Part shown: positions 14,600 through 22,486 of the stretch, one piece after another
Numbering within the stretch: position 1 is the stretch's first letter
How the letters are laid out: every line of letters begins with the position of its first letter
NCBI GenBank assembly: GCA_024102795.1
Contig: JAGFJK010000152.1
Coordinates: forward strand, 1 to 38,829
Source: Pirellulaceae bacterium
Lineage (GTDB): Bacteria; Planctomycetota; Planctomycetia; Pirellulales; Pirellulaceae
Direction: 5' to 3'
DNA: 38,829 nucleotides
Program-made: the position numbers and the translations under genes
Notes under the pieces: generated by a model
The model's input: only the letters and a program-made list of their open reading frames with translations
Told to the model about the DNA's origin: nothing
The model's database searches: none

Positions 14600-15912
14600 G
14601 CGACCACCTCTTGCGCCGCCATGCGTTCCGCCTTCCGCCCAGTGAACTTCTCCCAGCGCTGCACAATCACGTCGCAATAGGGCGGATCGAGTTCCATGAG
14701 GAACGCTTTGCGGCTGGTCTGCTCGCAGGCGATGAGCGTCGAACCGCTGCCGCCGAATAGGTCGAGGACGTTCTCGCCAATCCGCGATGAAAACTGCATC
14801 GCCCGCACTGCCAGCTCGACGGGCTTCTCGGTGAGGTGGACCATTGATTGCGGATTGACCTTCTTCACATGCCAGAGGTCAGTCGCGTTGTTCGGGCCGA
14901 AGAACGAATGGCCTGCGCCCAGCCGCCAGCCGTAGAAACAGATCTCGAACGCGCCCATGAAATCCTTGCGCGTCAGGACCGGGTGCTGCTTGTCCCACAC
15001 GATTCCCTGGCTGAAGTACATCTCGTGCTTCTTCAGGAACGGCGGATAGTTGCCGAGGTTGGCGTACCCACCCCAGATATAGAAACCGCGCCCCGCCTCC
15101 AGCACGCGGGCCATGTTGCCGAACCAGGCGTCGAGCAGGGCGTCGAACGCTTCGTCGGTCACGAAGTCGTTGGCGAGCGGTCGATCCTTGGCCCGCATCT
15201 TCTTGTGCGTGGCCTTCGCCTTCTCGGGGTGGCGCTCCAGGTCGAACTTCTGATGATGCTTGTTCGGGTTGGCAAAGCTGCTGTTGCCGGCGGCAATGGC
15301 GTTGTTGCTGCGGGGCTCGACCTTCACGTTGTAGGGCGGGTCGGTGTTGACGAGTTGGATCGTCGCGCCGTCGAGCAGGCGATCCACATCCTCGGGCTTC
15401 GACGAGTCGCCGCAGAGCAGTCGGTGATTGCCGAGAACCCACAGGTCGCCCGGCTGCGTGATCGCTTCGTCGGGCGGCGCGGGCACGTCGTCAGGATCGG
15501 TGAGGCCCTCCTGCAATTCACCGCCGAGCAGCTTGGCGAGTTCGTCTTGGTCGAACCCCAGTAGACCGAGGTCGTAGTTCGCCGCTTGCAACTCGCCCAG
15601 TTCGATCGGCAGCAGTTCGTAGTTCCAATCGGCGAGCGACGCCGTTTGGTTGTCAGCGATGCGGTACGCCTTGATCTGTTCGGGCGACAGATCCTTGGCG
15701 ACGTGAACTGGCACCTTCTCGAGGCCCAACTTCTGCGCCGCCTTGAAGCGGGTGTGCCCGCAGATGATCACCCCTTCCACATCGACCACGATGGGTTGGC
15801 GAAACCCGAACTCGCGCAGCGACGCCGCCACGGCATCGACCGCGTCGTCATTCACCCGCGGGTTGTTGGGGTACGGTTTGACTTTCGACAGGAGCCACAG
15901 TTCGATCTTCAT
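14596..15912 (-). CDS. ParB-domain DNA methyltransferase
   Basis: A 438-residue fusion. Residues about 1-90 form a ParB/Srx-like N-terminal domain (KVKPYPNNPRVNDDAVDAVA, REFGFRQPIVVD, IICGHTRFKAAQKLG, YRIADNQT). The middle and C-terminal part is a DNA adenine or cytosine-N4 methylase of the beta class. The catalytic motif NTDPPYNV is at about 190-196 and the SAM-binding motif DLFGGSGST follows near residue 382, with a HLTEKPVEL segment. Fusions of this order are common in phages and may protect phage DNA from host restriction or mark packaged DNA. The ATG at 15912 has AAGGAGG five bases upstream. The target sequence cannot be told from here. Confidence 0.9.
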   Translation of the reverse strand: MKIELWLLSKVKPYPNNPRVNDDAVDAVAASLREFGFRQPIVVDVEGVIICGHTRFKAAQKLGLEKVPVHVAKDLSPEQIKAYRIADNQTASLADWNYELLPIELGELQAANYDLGLLGFDQDELAKLLGGELQEGLTDPDDVPAPPDEAITQPGDLWVLGNHRLLCGDSSKPEDVDRLLDGATIQLVNTDPPYNVKVEPRSNNAIAAGNSSFANPNKHHQKFDLERHPEKAKATHKKMRAKDRPLANDFVTDEAFDALLDAWFGNMARVLEAGRGFYIWGGYANLGNYPPFLKKHEMYFSQGIVWDKQHPVLTRKDFMGAFEICFYGWRLGAGHSFFGPNNATDLWHVKKVNPQSMVHLTEKPVELAVRAMQFSSRIGENVLDLFGGSGSTLIACEQTSRKAFLMELDPPYCDVIVQRWEKFTGRKAERMAAQEVVA

Positions 15913-16075
15913 GACGACCTCCTTGATCAGCGGGACGGTGGTTGCAGCAGCAATACAAACAGGCGACTAGCAGGGCGAACCATGCAACGCGCCAGAAGAA
16001 TCCCTCCAGCCCAATGGCCGTGGGAACGACGACGGAATGCCAATAGCTCGGTGGTTTGGTTGCGGGATCGGACAT
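15848..16075 (-). CDS. Small single-span membrane protein, overlapping methyltransferase start
   Basis: A 75-residue frame with CCAGGAG seven bases before its ATG. Residues 18-40 are hydrophobic (IGLEGFFWRVAWFALLVACL) and end in a Cys cluster (CLYCCCN), which suggests one membrane span. The C-terminal 35 residues are polar and overlap the first 65 bases of the methyltransferase in another frame. No family is recognised. Such peptides may be holin-like or may alter the host membrane. The good start signal and clear hydrophobic span argue for a gene; the long overlap argues for caution. Confidence 0.5.
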   Translation of the reverse strand: MSDPATKPPSYWHSVVVPTAIGLEGFFWRVAWFALLVACLYCCCNHRPADQGGRHEDRTVAPVESQTVPQQPAGE

Positions 16076-16364
16076 CGGAAATCTCCTGGGGACGTTCGGA
16101 CAGCGAAAACAAACTCTGCTCGATATGGCGGCTGTTCCCGCGTGCCTCTCCTGAGGATTTCCGCCGGGAAGGAACCATTGGCCGGCTCGCCACTGGTCTT
16201 TCGCTCTGCCAAAGTGGCAGATAGGCCGTGGGCCAACGGGTGGCCCACCGTGGCGTTGGGGCGGAACGGCGGCAAACAGGGCGAAGCGCACGCGGCGGGG
16301 CGAACGTGGGCCAACCCTGGCGAACGTCGGCGCGAACCTCGCCCAGCGGACGACGGGCAAGTTG

Positions 16365-16580
16365 CCCTTGTTTCACCCCAACACCCACGCGGCCTCACAC
16401 ACACACGCGTGGGCGGGGGGACGGGTGAATAGGAGAAAGAAGAGAGAGAGTTCTTCTTTTCCTCTATATCTATGCAGTTTTCCGCCGTTTCATGTTTCAC
16501 CCCTGCTCGGTGAACCTTGAGGGAATCATGGGAAACATGACGGGCCAGAAACGCCGTCTTCTCGTTCATGTTTCACCTCC
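16365..16580. other. Candidate replication origin region with repeats
   Basis: The 490-base gap downstream of the primase (16076-16565) holds no convincing gene. Its right part has repeated TGTTTCACC units: 16368-16380 (TTGTTTCACCCC), 16488-16503 (CATGTTTCACCCC) and 16565-16577 (CATGTTTCACC). A reverse copy GAAACATGA is at 16532-16540. It also has a palindrome CCCACGCG ... CGCGTGGG at 16384-16413 and an AT-rich purine/pyrimidine tract around 16431-16475. Iteron-like repeats with an AT-rich tract next to a primase gene suggest an origin. The last repeat overlaps the primase stop. Confidence 0.4.
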
Positions 16581-18857
16581 CGGCGAAGATTCACTCTGGA
16601 TCAGCCGGTAGCCGCGCACGGGCCAACCAGAGCGCGGCGTGGTAACCACCTCCAGTTCGCCTTGCTGGCACAGCGTCTCGACGAGCACGGCAAAGCTCTT
16701 GGCGTCGGTCTTCATCCGCTTGAGCAACACGCTATGAGCGAGCTGTTGCCCGGGCGCTTCGCGCAGTTTCCGGACCAGCTTCAGGCACTCGGCGTGGAAC
16801 GGGTTGTCGGCCACATGGTTGTTGGCCATGAACAACATGCGGCGCGTCTGGTGCGTGACGAACTGCGACGCCCAGCGCACGGCGTCCAGGCCGATGTTCG
16901 GCGCTTGATGGTTCTCGCTGATCGCGTACAAGAGCGCCAGCTTGCGGGTCTGCTCGCTGACGCGACCCCAGACCGTGGTGCCCACGGAATCATTGCGGCC
17001 CTCTGCCCTCGCATACTCGGCATCGGCTTCCTCGCGCGTGGCGACCAAGATGCAGCGCGCCTCCTCGGAGTGCTCCACGACGGCGGGGATCGGATGCACT
17101 TCCTGCAAGTTGCCGTGACGGGGGCCTGGCTGGTAGTTCGACCACCATGTGGCCGTGTCGCGGACGCGCTCTGGCAGATCGCGGATGCACGGCTCCTGGC
17201 CGCCGCCGCGTTGCCCCGCCTCGACGATCACCATGCGGGCGAAGAAGCCGTTGGTCAGCATTCGCTCGCTGAGCGCTTGGTAGTAGTGGTTCGGGATTGC
17301 CGTGCCGAAGACCACCAGGCAAGGTTGGTCGATGACGCCGGGCGACTCCTTGCCGGCCTTGCGGCGCATGGGAAAGACGCTGTTGGCCGCCGAGTACATC
17401 GTCAGCAGGGTGCTGAGGAGTGCTTCGTGCCGGGCGTCCTTGGACTTGTTGATCGAGGTCAACATGCCGTCGATCTCGTCGGTCTGAAACAACATGCTGG
17501 GCTGTAGGTACAGCGCGTCTTGGATGCCCTCGCCGCTGGCGAACCGTTCCCCCAGGCTGCCCGACAGGCCGACCTCGTGGAGGATGCGAGTGTTGACCTT
17601 GCGGGGCCAGTCCTTGCCGGATGCCGAGTGGGCCAGGCCGAGCAAGTAGATGTTCGTGCGGTTGTCGCCGGCGTCGCGGACCTTGCGGCCGGCGAGCATG
17701 GCCTGCAGCGCCAGCGCCCCGCAGAACGCCAGCGCCGGGTTGGGATACGGGGCGGTCGCGAGGCAGTGGTCCATCACCTCCGACACGAAGCCCGGCACGC
17801 GGAACATTTCGGCTGGCAGCGGGCCCGGATCGGGATACGGAGGCGTGGACGCCGGCGCGGTCGTCGGCCTGCATGGCACGATCCGCGACAGATCCACGTC
17901 GCAGTCGTCATCCTCGCCGCCGTACCCCTGGGCGCGGAGCGCCGCCGCGGCCGCCGCGAAGTCACCGCCGTGTTCGAGCAGTGCGAAGACGGTGAACGGG
18001 GCGTAGGCGCGATCTGGTTCGAAGGGTGCAGCATTGCTGGAGAACACGTACAGCACGCCGTCCTTGAGTGTGGCGCTCCAGCCTTGCTCCTTGCCGGGCC
18101 GTCGCCAGTATTCATTCGCGCCGCCGCGCACCAGTTCCCACCCCTGGCGGCGCAGCACTTCTCGCACGTCGCCCCGCTCGTTGAAGTCGTCGCCCGGCCT
18201 GCCGATCGCGGCCGAGCCGCCGCGATGTCGCTGCGCCGCCGGGACTGCCTCGTTCAAGGCGCACGCCGCCTCGATCAGGATCGCCCGCTCGGACTCGGTC
18301 AAGATTGGCAGGTTGTCGAATGAGCCATGTTCGAGCGTGTAGCCGGGCGTCGGGGCGCACAGAAACAGCCCTCCTTCGCCGCGCGTTTCGATCAACGTGA
18401 TCGTCACCTCGAACCGGTCGCCCACGCGACGCGGCACAAGTCGCTTGCCGGAAATGACCACTGGCTCGTCGCTGGCCGCCTCGATGGTGCGCTGCGCCAG
18501 TTTGCGATTGCCCGGCACTGCTGTTTCGCAGCGATAGATAGCGTGCCTTCCGCCCGACTGCGAGCGTTCGATCACGAGCCGCTCGACCAATGCCGGCGCT
18601 TCGGTAGCGACGAGTTCGCACCAACGGTCGAATAGTTCCCCCTCGTGGTCGAAGTCGATCATCTCCAAGTTGGCCGACACCGCGCCGGCCAGAACGCAGA
18701 CCGGCTGGTCACCGGCGAACCACGAGCTCACCTGCCGCTCGGTCGGCAGATGTCGCTGGTACTGTTTCCAGCCCGCCAGCGCCGGCCGCTTCTCCGCGAG
18801 GATCGCGGGCAGCACGCACAAACCGGCGCGGAGGTAGGCGGTCGCAGTGTCGATCAT
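16566..18857 (-). CDS. Bifunctional primase-polymerase with DUF3987-like helicase domain
   Basis: A 763-residue replication protein. Residues 1-200 match a prim-pol domain: VCVLAG strand, MIDFDHEG with catalytic Asp68 and Asp70, and SGGRHAIYR with His105. A linker follows to about 340. Residues 350-700 look like the DUF3987/virE-like ATPase: GLAHSASGKDWPRKVN as Walker A-like loop (Gly414-Lys415 followed by Asp, not Ser/Thr), SMLFQTDEIDGML as Walker B, and SERMLTNGFFARMVIVEAG. A small winged helix with HSVLLKRMKTDAKSFA ends the protein. It should prime and unwind phage DNA at the origin. The stop codon is inside a strong GGAGGTGAAACATGA element that also belongs to the repeats. Confidence 0.85.
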   Translation of the reverse strand: MIDTATAYLRAGLCVLPAILAEKRPALAGWKQYQRHLPTERQVSSWFAGDQPVCVLAGAVSANLEMIDFDHEGELFDRWCELVATEAPALVERLVIERSQSGGRHAIYRCETAVPGNRKLAQRTIEAASDEPVVISGKRLVPRRVGDRFEVTITLIETRGEGGLFLCAPTPGYTLEHGSFDNLPILTESERAILIEAACALNEAVPAAQRHRGGSAAIGRPGDDFNERGDVREVLRRQGWELVRGGANEYWRRPGKEQGWSATLKDGVLYVFSSNAAPFEPDRAYAPFTVFALLEHGGDFAAAAAALRAQGYGGEDDDCDVDLSRIVPCRPTTAPASTPPYPDPGPLPAEMFRVPGFVSEVMDHCLATAPYPNPALAFCGALALQAMLAGRKVRDAGDNRTNIYLLGLAHSASGKDWPRKVNTRILHEVGLSGSLGERFASGEGIQDALYLQPSMLFQTDEIDGMLTSINKSKDARHEALLSTLLTMYSAANSVFPMRRKAGKESPGVIDQPCLVVFGTAIPNHYYQALSERMLTNGFFARMVIVEAGQRGGGQEPCIRDLPERVRDTATWWSNYQPGPRHGNLQEVHPIPAVVEHSEEARCILVATREEADAEYARAEGRNDSVGTTVWGRVSEQTRKLALLYAISENHQAPNIGLDAVRWASQFVTHQTRRMLFMANNHVADNPFHAECLKLVRKLREAPGQQLAHSVLLKRMKTDAKSFAVLVETLCQQGELEVVTTPRSGWPVRGYRLIQSESSPGGET

Positions 18858-18859
18858 GC

Positions 18860-20524
18860 TCAGAAGGGAATCTCGTCGGGGTCGTAGCCGCAGAAACCAT
18901 CGCCGGCGGGAACGGGATCGGGTTTCGGGCCGAGTTTGTAGGAGACGATGCGGTCGTACTTCTCGCCGGTGATGCTGCGGACCGTGACGCGCTCGGTACT
19001 GGCCACGCCGCCGCCGGCAGCGATCTCAACTCCGCGCTCGGCCGTTTCGGGCACCGGGTCGGGTGAGCGTTGCCGCCACCAGGCAACAGCTTTCTGGCGG
19101 GCGTAGCCCTCGTGCTCGAAGCACACGAACTCGCTCTGCCAGTGGTTGAGACCCAGGCGGTAATCAACACGCATCGTCTTGGGCGCGTCGGGAGGTGCAT
19201 CGCGCTTGGTATGCACGCTATAAGTGGTGTCCCGCACTTCGTACTCGATGTCGGTGACCTGCCCCGACAGGATGCCGGCCTCGCTGGCCTTGGCCTCGTG
19301 CTTGGTGCGATCTGGCGGCGGAAACACGTAACCGCACTGCGGGCAAGTCGCGTAGCCGGCGGCAATCAGCGCCAGGCATTCAGGGCATTCCTTGGCCGGC
19401 GCTACGCCGTCGCCATTGCCGACGGGCTTGATCCGCAGGTCGTCCACCGGGCCGTGCCGCAGCACGTTGCCCCCAAAATCGAGGACGAGGCAGTTCTGCT
19501 TGCCGGGATGCAAACGGAAGCCGCGCCCGACCATCTGGTAATACAGTCCTGGCGAGAGGGTCGGCCGCACCAGCGCCACGCAATCGATGTGCGGCGCATC
19601 GAAGCCGGTGGTGAGCACGTTGACGTTGCACAGATATTTCAGCTCGCCGCGCCGGAAGCGGCCGAGGACCGCGTCGCGCTCGCGCGTCGGCGTTTCGCCG
19701 GTGACGAACCCGCATTCGATGCCGTGCTGCTCGGCCAGCACGCGGACGATGTGTTCGCCGTGCTTGATGCCGCTGGCGAAAATCAGCACCGCCCTGCGGT
19801 CGCCGGTGTAACCGACCGTCTCGCCGCAAGCCGCTTCGACGAGCCGCTCGTCGTCCATCAGGCTCTCCACCTCGTCGGCCACGAACTCACCTCCCCGAAC
19901 GTGCAGCTGGCCGAAGTCGGCCTTGTTGATGCCAGCCTTCGTAAGCAGCGGCGAGAGAAAGCCGTCGCGGATCAGCTCGCGGACGCCCACCTCGATGCAG
20001 ACGTGGTTCAAGAACCCATCGGGCGTGCAAATCGGTCCGGTCTTGAGGCGGAACGGCGTGGCCGTGAAGCCCACGATCCGCAGCGCCGGGTTGATCACCT
20101 TCGCGTCGGCCAGGAACTGGCGATACATCCCCTCGCCTTCGGCCGGAATGAGGTGTGCTTCGTCGACCATGACCAGGTCGAAGGCATCGAGCTCGCACGC
20201 CCGGCGATACACCGACTGAATGCCGGCCACGATCACCGGGCTATTCGTGTCGCGACATTTGAGGCCCGCGGAATAGACGCCAAAGGCGATCTCCGGGCAG
20301 ACCATTCGCAGCTTGTCGGCCGACTGCTCGAGCAGTTCCTTGACGTGAGCCAGGATCAGCACGCGACCATTCCACGCGCCCACGGCGTCCTTGCAGATGG
20401 ACGCCATGATGGGCGTCTTGCCGCCGGCGGTCGGCACCACGGCGCACGGGTTGTCGTCCCGCGAACGCAAGTGGTCGTACACGGCGGCCTTCACCGCCTC
20501 TTGATAGGGCCGAAGCGTGAGCAT
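18860..20524 (-). CDS. SF2 DEAD/DEAH-box helicase
   Basis: A 554-residue helicase. Motif I is VVPTAGGKTPIM, motif II is MVDEAHLIPAEG, motif III is GFTATPFR and motif VI is YQMVGRGFRLHPG. A zinc ribbon with CPECLALIAAGYATCPQCG follows the core, then a C-terminal part with WWRQRSPDPV. This layout is common in phage helicases that act in replication or recombination. The ATG at 20524 shares one base with the RusA stop (TGATG). The C-terminal end is at the primase start, three bases away, so they are co-transcribed. Confidence 0.9.
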   Translation of the reverse strand: MLTLRPYQEAVKAAVYDHLRSRDDNPCAVVPTAGGKTPIMASICKDAVGAWNGRVLILAHVKELLEQSADKLRMVCPEIAFGVYSAGLKCRDTNSPVIVAGIQSVYRRACELDAFDLVMVDEAHLIPAEGEGMYRQFLADAKVINPALRIVGFTATPFRLKTGPICTPDGFLNHVCIEVGVRELIRDGFLSPLLTKAGINKADFGQLHVRGGEFVADEVESLMDDERLVEAACGETVGYTGDRRAVLIFASGIKHGEHIVRVLAEQHGIECGFVTGETPTRERDAVLGRFRRGELKYLCNVNVLTTGFDAPHIDCVALVRPTLSPGLYYQMVGRGFRLHPGKQNCLVLDFGGNVLRHGPVDDLRIKPVGNGDGVAPAKECPECLALIAAGYATCPQCGYVFPPPDRTKHEAKASEAGILSGQVTDIEYEVRDTTYSVHTKRDAPPDAPKTMRVDYRLGLNHWQSEFVCFEHEGYARQKAVAWWRQRSPDPVPETAERGVEIAAGGGVASTERVTVRSITGEKYDRIVSYKLGPKPDPVPAGDGFCGYDPDEIPF

Positions 20525-20868
20525 CAGAGGTTCCGAATCCGAACGATGGTCTTGCCGCCTTCGAGCGGCTCACCCTTCTCGATGGAAAGACGCACGATCT
20601 GCGAGTCGTCGCCGTACGCGCCGCCGTGCTGGAGGGCGTCGAGCAGCGCCTTCTGCACGTTGTCGATGTCGCGCCGGCGCTTGTCGGGCGGGTGGATCGT
20701 GACCTCGACGACCAGAGCGCCGTCGAGCGGGCGGATGCCGCGGACCGCGAGGATCGAGCAGACCGCTTCGCGGAACGCTCGACCCCCGCGGCTAATCAGC
20801 GTCCGAGCTCCCACCCGCCGCCAGTAATGGTTGACCGACGGCGGGTACGGCAATTCCAGGTCGAGCAT
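20524..20868 (-). CDS. RusA-family Holliday junction resolvase
   Basis: A 114-residue protein. It has the RusA start LELPYPPSVNHYWRR, the catalytic part HPPDKRRRDIDNVQKALLDA with the conserved Asp pair (RDIDN), and the end GDDSQIVRLSI. RusA cuts four-way junctions as a dimer, with the Asp residues binding the metal. The start at 20868 is chosen because the family begins with this strand and the frame upstream is shadow sequence; the preceding stop is two bases away. It is just upstream of the helicase gene. Confidence 0.88.
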   Translation of the reverse strand: MLDLELPYPPSVNHYWRRVGARTLISRGGRAFREAVCSILAVRGIRPLDGALVVEVTIHPPDKRRRDIDNVQKALLDALQHGGAYGDDSQIVRLSIEKGEPLEGGKTIVRIRNL

Positions 20869-20870
20869 CG

Positions 20871-21329
20871 TTAGCGCTTCCACGGCGGCGTGCTGTTGGT
20901 CGCGGCGGCGGCCGCGGGCGGCGGCTGGGGCGACTCCTTCTTGGCGTAGCCCTTGATCTCGTTGGCGATCTCGCCGGTGTCGCTGCGCTTCTTGCACCGG
21001 ACGTGGATCACCAGCGGCAGGTTGTGCAGCTCGACCGAGTCGTTGGGGGCCAGCACGCCCACAGCCCGACAGATGGCGGAGAGTTCGCCTTGCGCGATCT
21101 TCCGCGCCGTTTCGTTCGGGTTGTCGAGGTTGAGCCGCGCCCAGAGCAGGCGGTTGGCGCACGGGCCGTCGGTGATCTGAAACGTCAGCTGCAGATAACT
21201 GCCGGTGCCTGCCTTCGTCGGTTTGAATTCCGACTCGGTGATCACCGCCAGGTACTTGCCGGCCGGGATCGGCTCGAAGTCGCCGGCGGGCTCCACGTTG
21301 TTGGCATCGAATCCACGAAGATCAGCCAT
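20871..21329 (-). CDS. DUF669 family protein (ssDNA-binding candidate)
   Basis: A 152-residue protein. It starts MADLRGFDANNVEPAGDFEP, then AGKYLAVITESEFKPTKAGT, YLQLTFQITDGPCANRLLWA, NLDNPNETARKIAQGELSAI, and LPLVIHVRCKKRSDTGEIANEIK. This matches DUF669, a phage family with an OB-like fold that is often next to a recombinase or nuclease and is thought to bind single-stranded DNA. The C-terminal tail is Pro/Ala-rich and ends WKR. It overlaps the preceding ATPase by 8 bases. Start at 21329 is set by the conserved N-terminus and AAGGAA upstream. Confidence 0.85.
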   Translation of the reverse strand: MADLRGFDANNVEPAGDFEPIPAGKYLAVITESEFKPTKAGTGSYLQLTFQITDGPCANRLLWARLNLDNPNETARKIAQGELSAICRAVGVLAPNDSVELHNLPLVIHVRCKKRSDTGEIANEIKGYAKKESPQPPPAAAAATNSTPPWKR

Positions 21330-22107
21330 TGGGTTGGGTTCCTTGGGGTTGGTGGTTGGACATGGCATGAATGAACGCCGGCCACGAGAGCGGCAGTTCC
21401 TCGGTGATCGCGTAGCGGTTCTTGGCGACGCAGGACGGGCCGCCGACGCAGCGGAGGACGCGCTCGCCGCCGTCCTTACCGATCGCGTGGGCAATGGTCC
21501 GCTTGCGGTTGAAGCCGGCATCCTCCGACTGCGTGCGCATCTTCCGCGTGGCAAACAGCACGGCGTCGCACCACTCGCTGATGAGCGCCGCTGCGTGCTT
21601 GTGCAGGCGCGGCGAGTAGCGGTCGTAGGGACTCGACTCGGGGTCTTCGAAGCGTTCGACCTTGGAGTGCGCGATGAGCAGAACGACCATGCCGCGGGCG
21701 CTCCGCAGCACGTTGAGGTGATCGATGATCTCGCGCCAGTACGTCAGCGCGTGGGTGTAACCCTTGCTGTAGCCGCCATCGACCTTCTCGATGGAATTGA
21801 CGCCGTTCTCGACGCAAAGCTTGTCCCACACCAGGCGTTCGAGCCAGTCGAGCGAGTCGACGACCACGGTCTCGTAGTCGTGCTGCTGGCTGCGCAATTC
21901 GCCCAGCGCCGTCAGCACGTCGTCATAGGTCGCCGCCAACGGGAACTTGTCGCAATCGATTTCATCGAGGCCGTCTTCAGTCTGGATGAAGATCGGCTTG
22001 GGCGCTTGCGCGCCGAAGGTCGATTTGCCGATGCCTTCGACGCCATAGAGCAGCACGCGCGGCGGCTTGGAAATCCGCCCGCGCTGCACGCGGGACAACA
22101 CACTCAT
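21322..22107 (-). CDS. Sak4-like RecA-type ATPase (phage recombination)
   Basis: A 261-residue ATPase with Walker A YGVEGIGKSTFGAQAPKPI (residues about 21-39), Walker B YETVVVDSLDWLERLVWD, and a SARGMVVLLIAHSKVERF strand that matches the sensor-like region of these proteins. Size and motifs fit the Sak4-type single-strand annealing/RecA-like proteins and related phage nucleotide-binding proteins that are encoded next to DUF669. It probably pairs DNA during recombination. The ATG at 22107 overlaps the stop of the preceding gene. A plain AAA ATPase remains possible. Confidence 0.82.
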   Translation of the reverse strand: MSVLSRVQRGRISKPPRVLLYGVEGIGKSTFGAQAPKPIFIQTEDGLDEIDCDKFPLAATYDDVLTALGELRSQQHDYETVVVDSLDWLERLVWDKLCVENGVNSIEKVDGGYSKGYTHALTYWREIIDHLNVLRSARGMVVLLIAHSKVERFEDPESSPYDRYSPRLHKHAAALISEWCDAVLFATRKMRTQSEDAGFNRKRTIAHAIGKDGGERVLRCVGGPSCVAKNRYAITEELPLSWPAFIHAMSNHQPQGTQPNG

Positions 22108-22406
22108 GCGGCGGCCTCCTGGGGTTGATGCTGTTGGGAATCGACCCGCTCAACGCGAAACGAGTCTTCGCCGAATTCACGCAACAGGAGGCCCGCGAAA
22201 ACCTGGACCACGGTCGCACCAACTTCCTTCGAGCCGTCGACGAGAATGAGCCGACGGTCGGCCATGACGTGATAGCCGAAATCGAGACGCACGCGCGCCG
22301 TGCCGAATAACCCTTCCACGGCGAACGTCGCCAGTTGCAAAGTCATCTCGGCTTCGTCCAGTGGAACGTCGGACGAGAACGAAAAACGGAACACGCCAAC
22401 GGTCAT
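22104..22406 (-). CDS. Conserved-looking phage protein, function unknown
   Basis: A 100-residue beta-rich protein. It has CAGGAG seven bases upstream of the ATG, and its end overlaps the Sak4-like gene by 4 bases. The sequence alternates strands (GVFRFSFSSDVPLDEAEMTL, LQLATFAVEGLFGTARVRLD) and a second half with RLILVDGSKEVGATVVQVFA. No family is recognised. Its place at the front of the recombination operon suggests an accessory role there. The repeated 16-base element and hairpin stand 38 bases upstream of its start. Confidence 0.7.
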   Translation of the reverse strand: MTVGVFRFSFSSDVPLDEAEMTLQLATFAVEGLFGTARVRLDFGYHVMADRRLILVDGSKEVGATVVQVFAGLLLREFGEDSFRVERVDSQQHQPQEAAA

Positions 22407-22444
22407 GGGTCGCTCCTGGAAAGTCGTGTCGTGTGGCCTTCCCG

Positions 22445-22460
22445 TAGTTACCTATGCCGT
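22445..22460 (-). repeat. Copy 2 of the 16-base intergenic element with adjacent hairpin
   Basis: TAGTTACCTATGCCGT is identical to 8356-8371. Its hairpin is GGCGCG-TCCCTCTG-CGCGCC at 22462-22481. The hairpin differs from copy 1 in loop and length but stays paired, which suggests RNA structure. It lies in the gap between the sigma factor gene and the gene starting at 22406. Confidence 0.6.
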
Positions 22461-22486
22461 TGGCGCGTCCCTCTGCGCGCCGCGGC

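Noticed and set aside
15967-16569. A 200-codon minus frame starting right after the primase with GGAGGTGAAAC before ATG
   Set aside because: The start signal belongs to the repeated GGTGAAACATGAA units and the translation becomes Pro/Arg/Ser-rich without domain pattern. A short leader peptide cannot be excluded.
19070-20827. Long plus-strand frame opposite the helicase, and similar long frames at 2518-3867, 4693-6063 and 31471-33261 (minus)
   Set aside because: All are antisense to genes with clear motifs and have His/Arg/Ala/Val-rich composition from codon-position GC bias.
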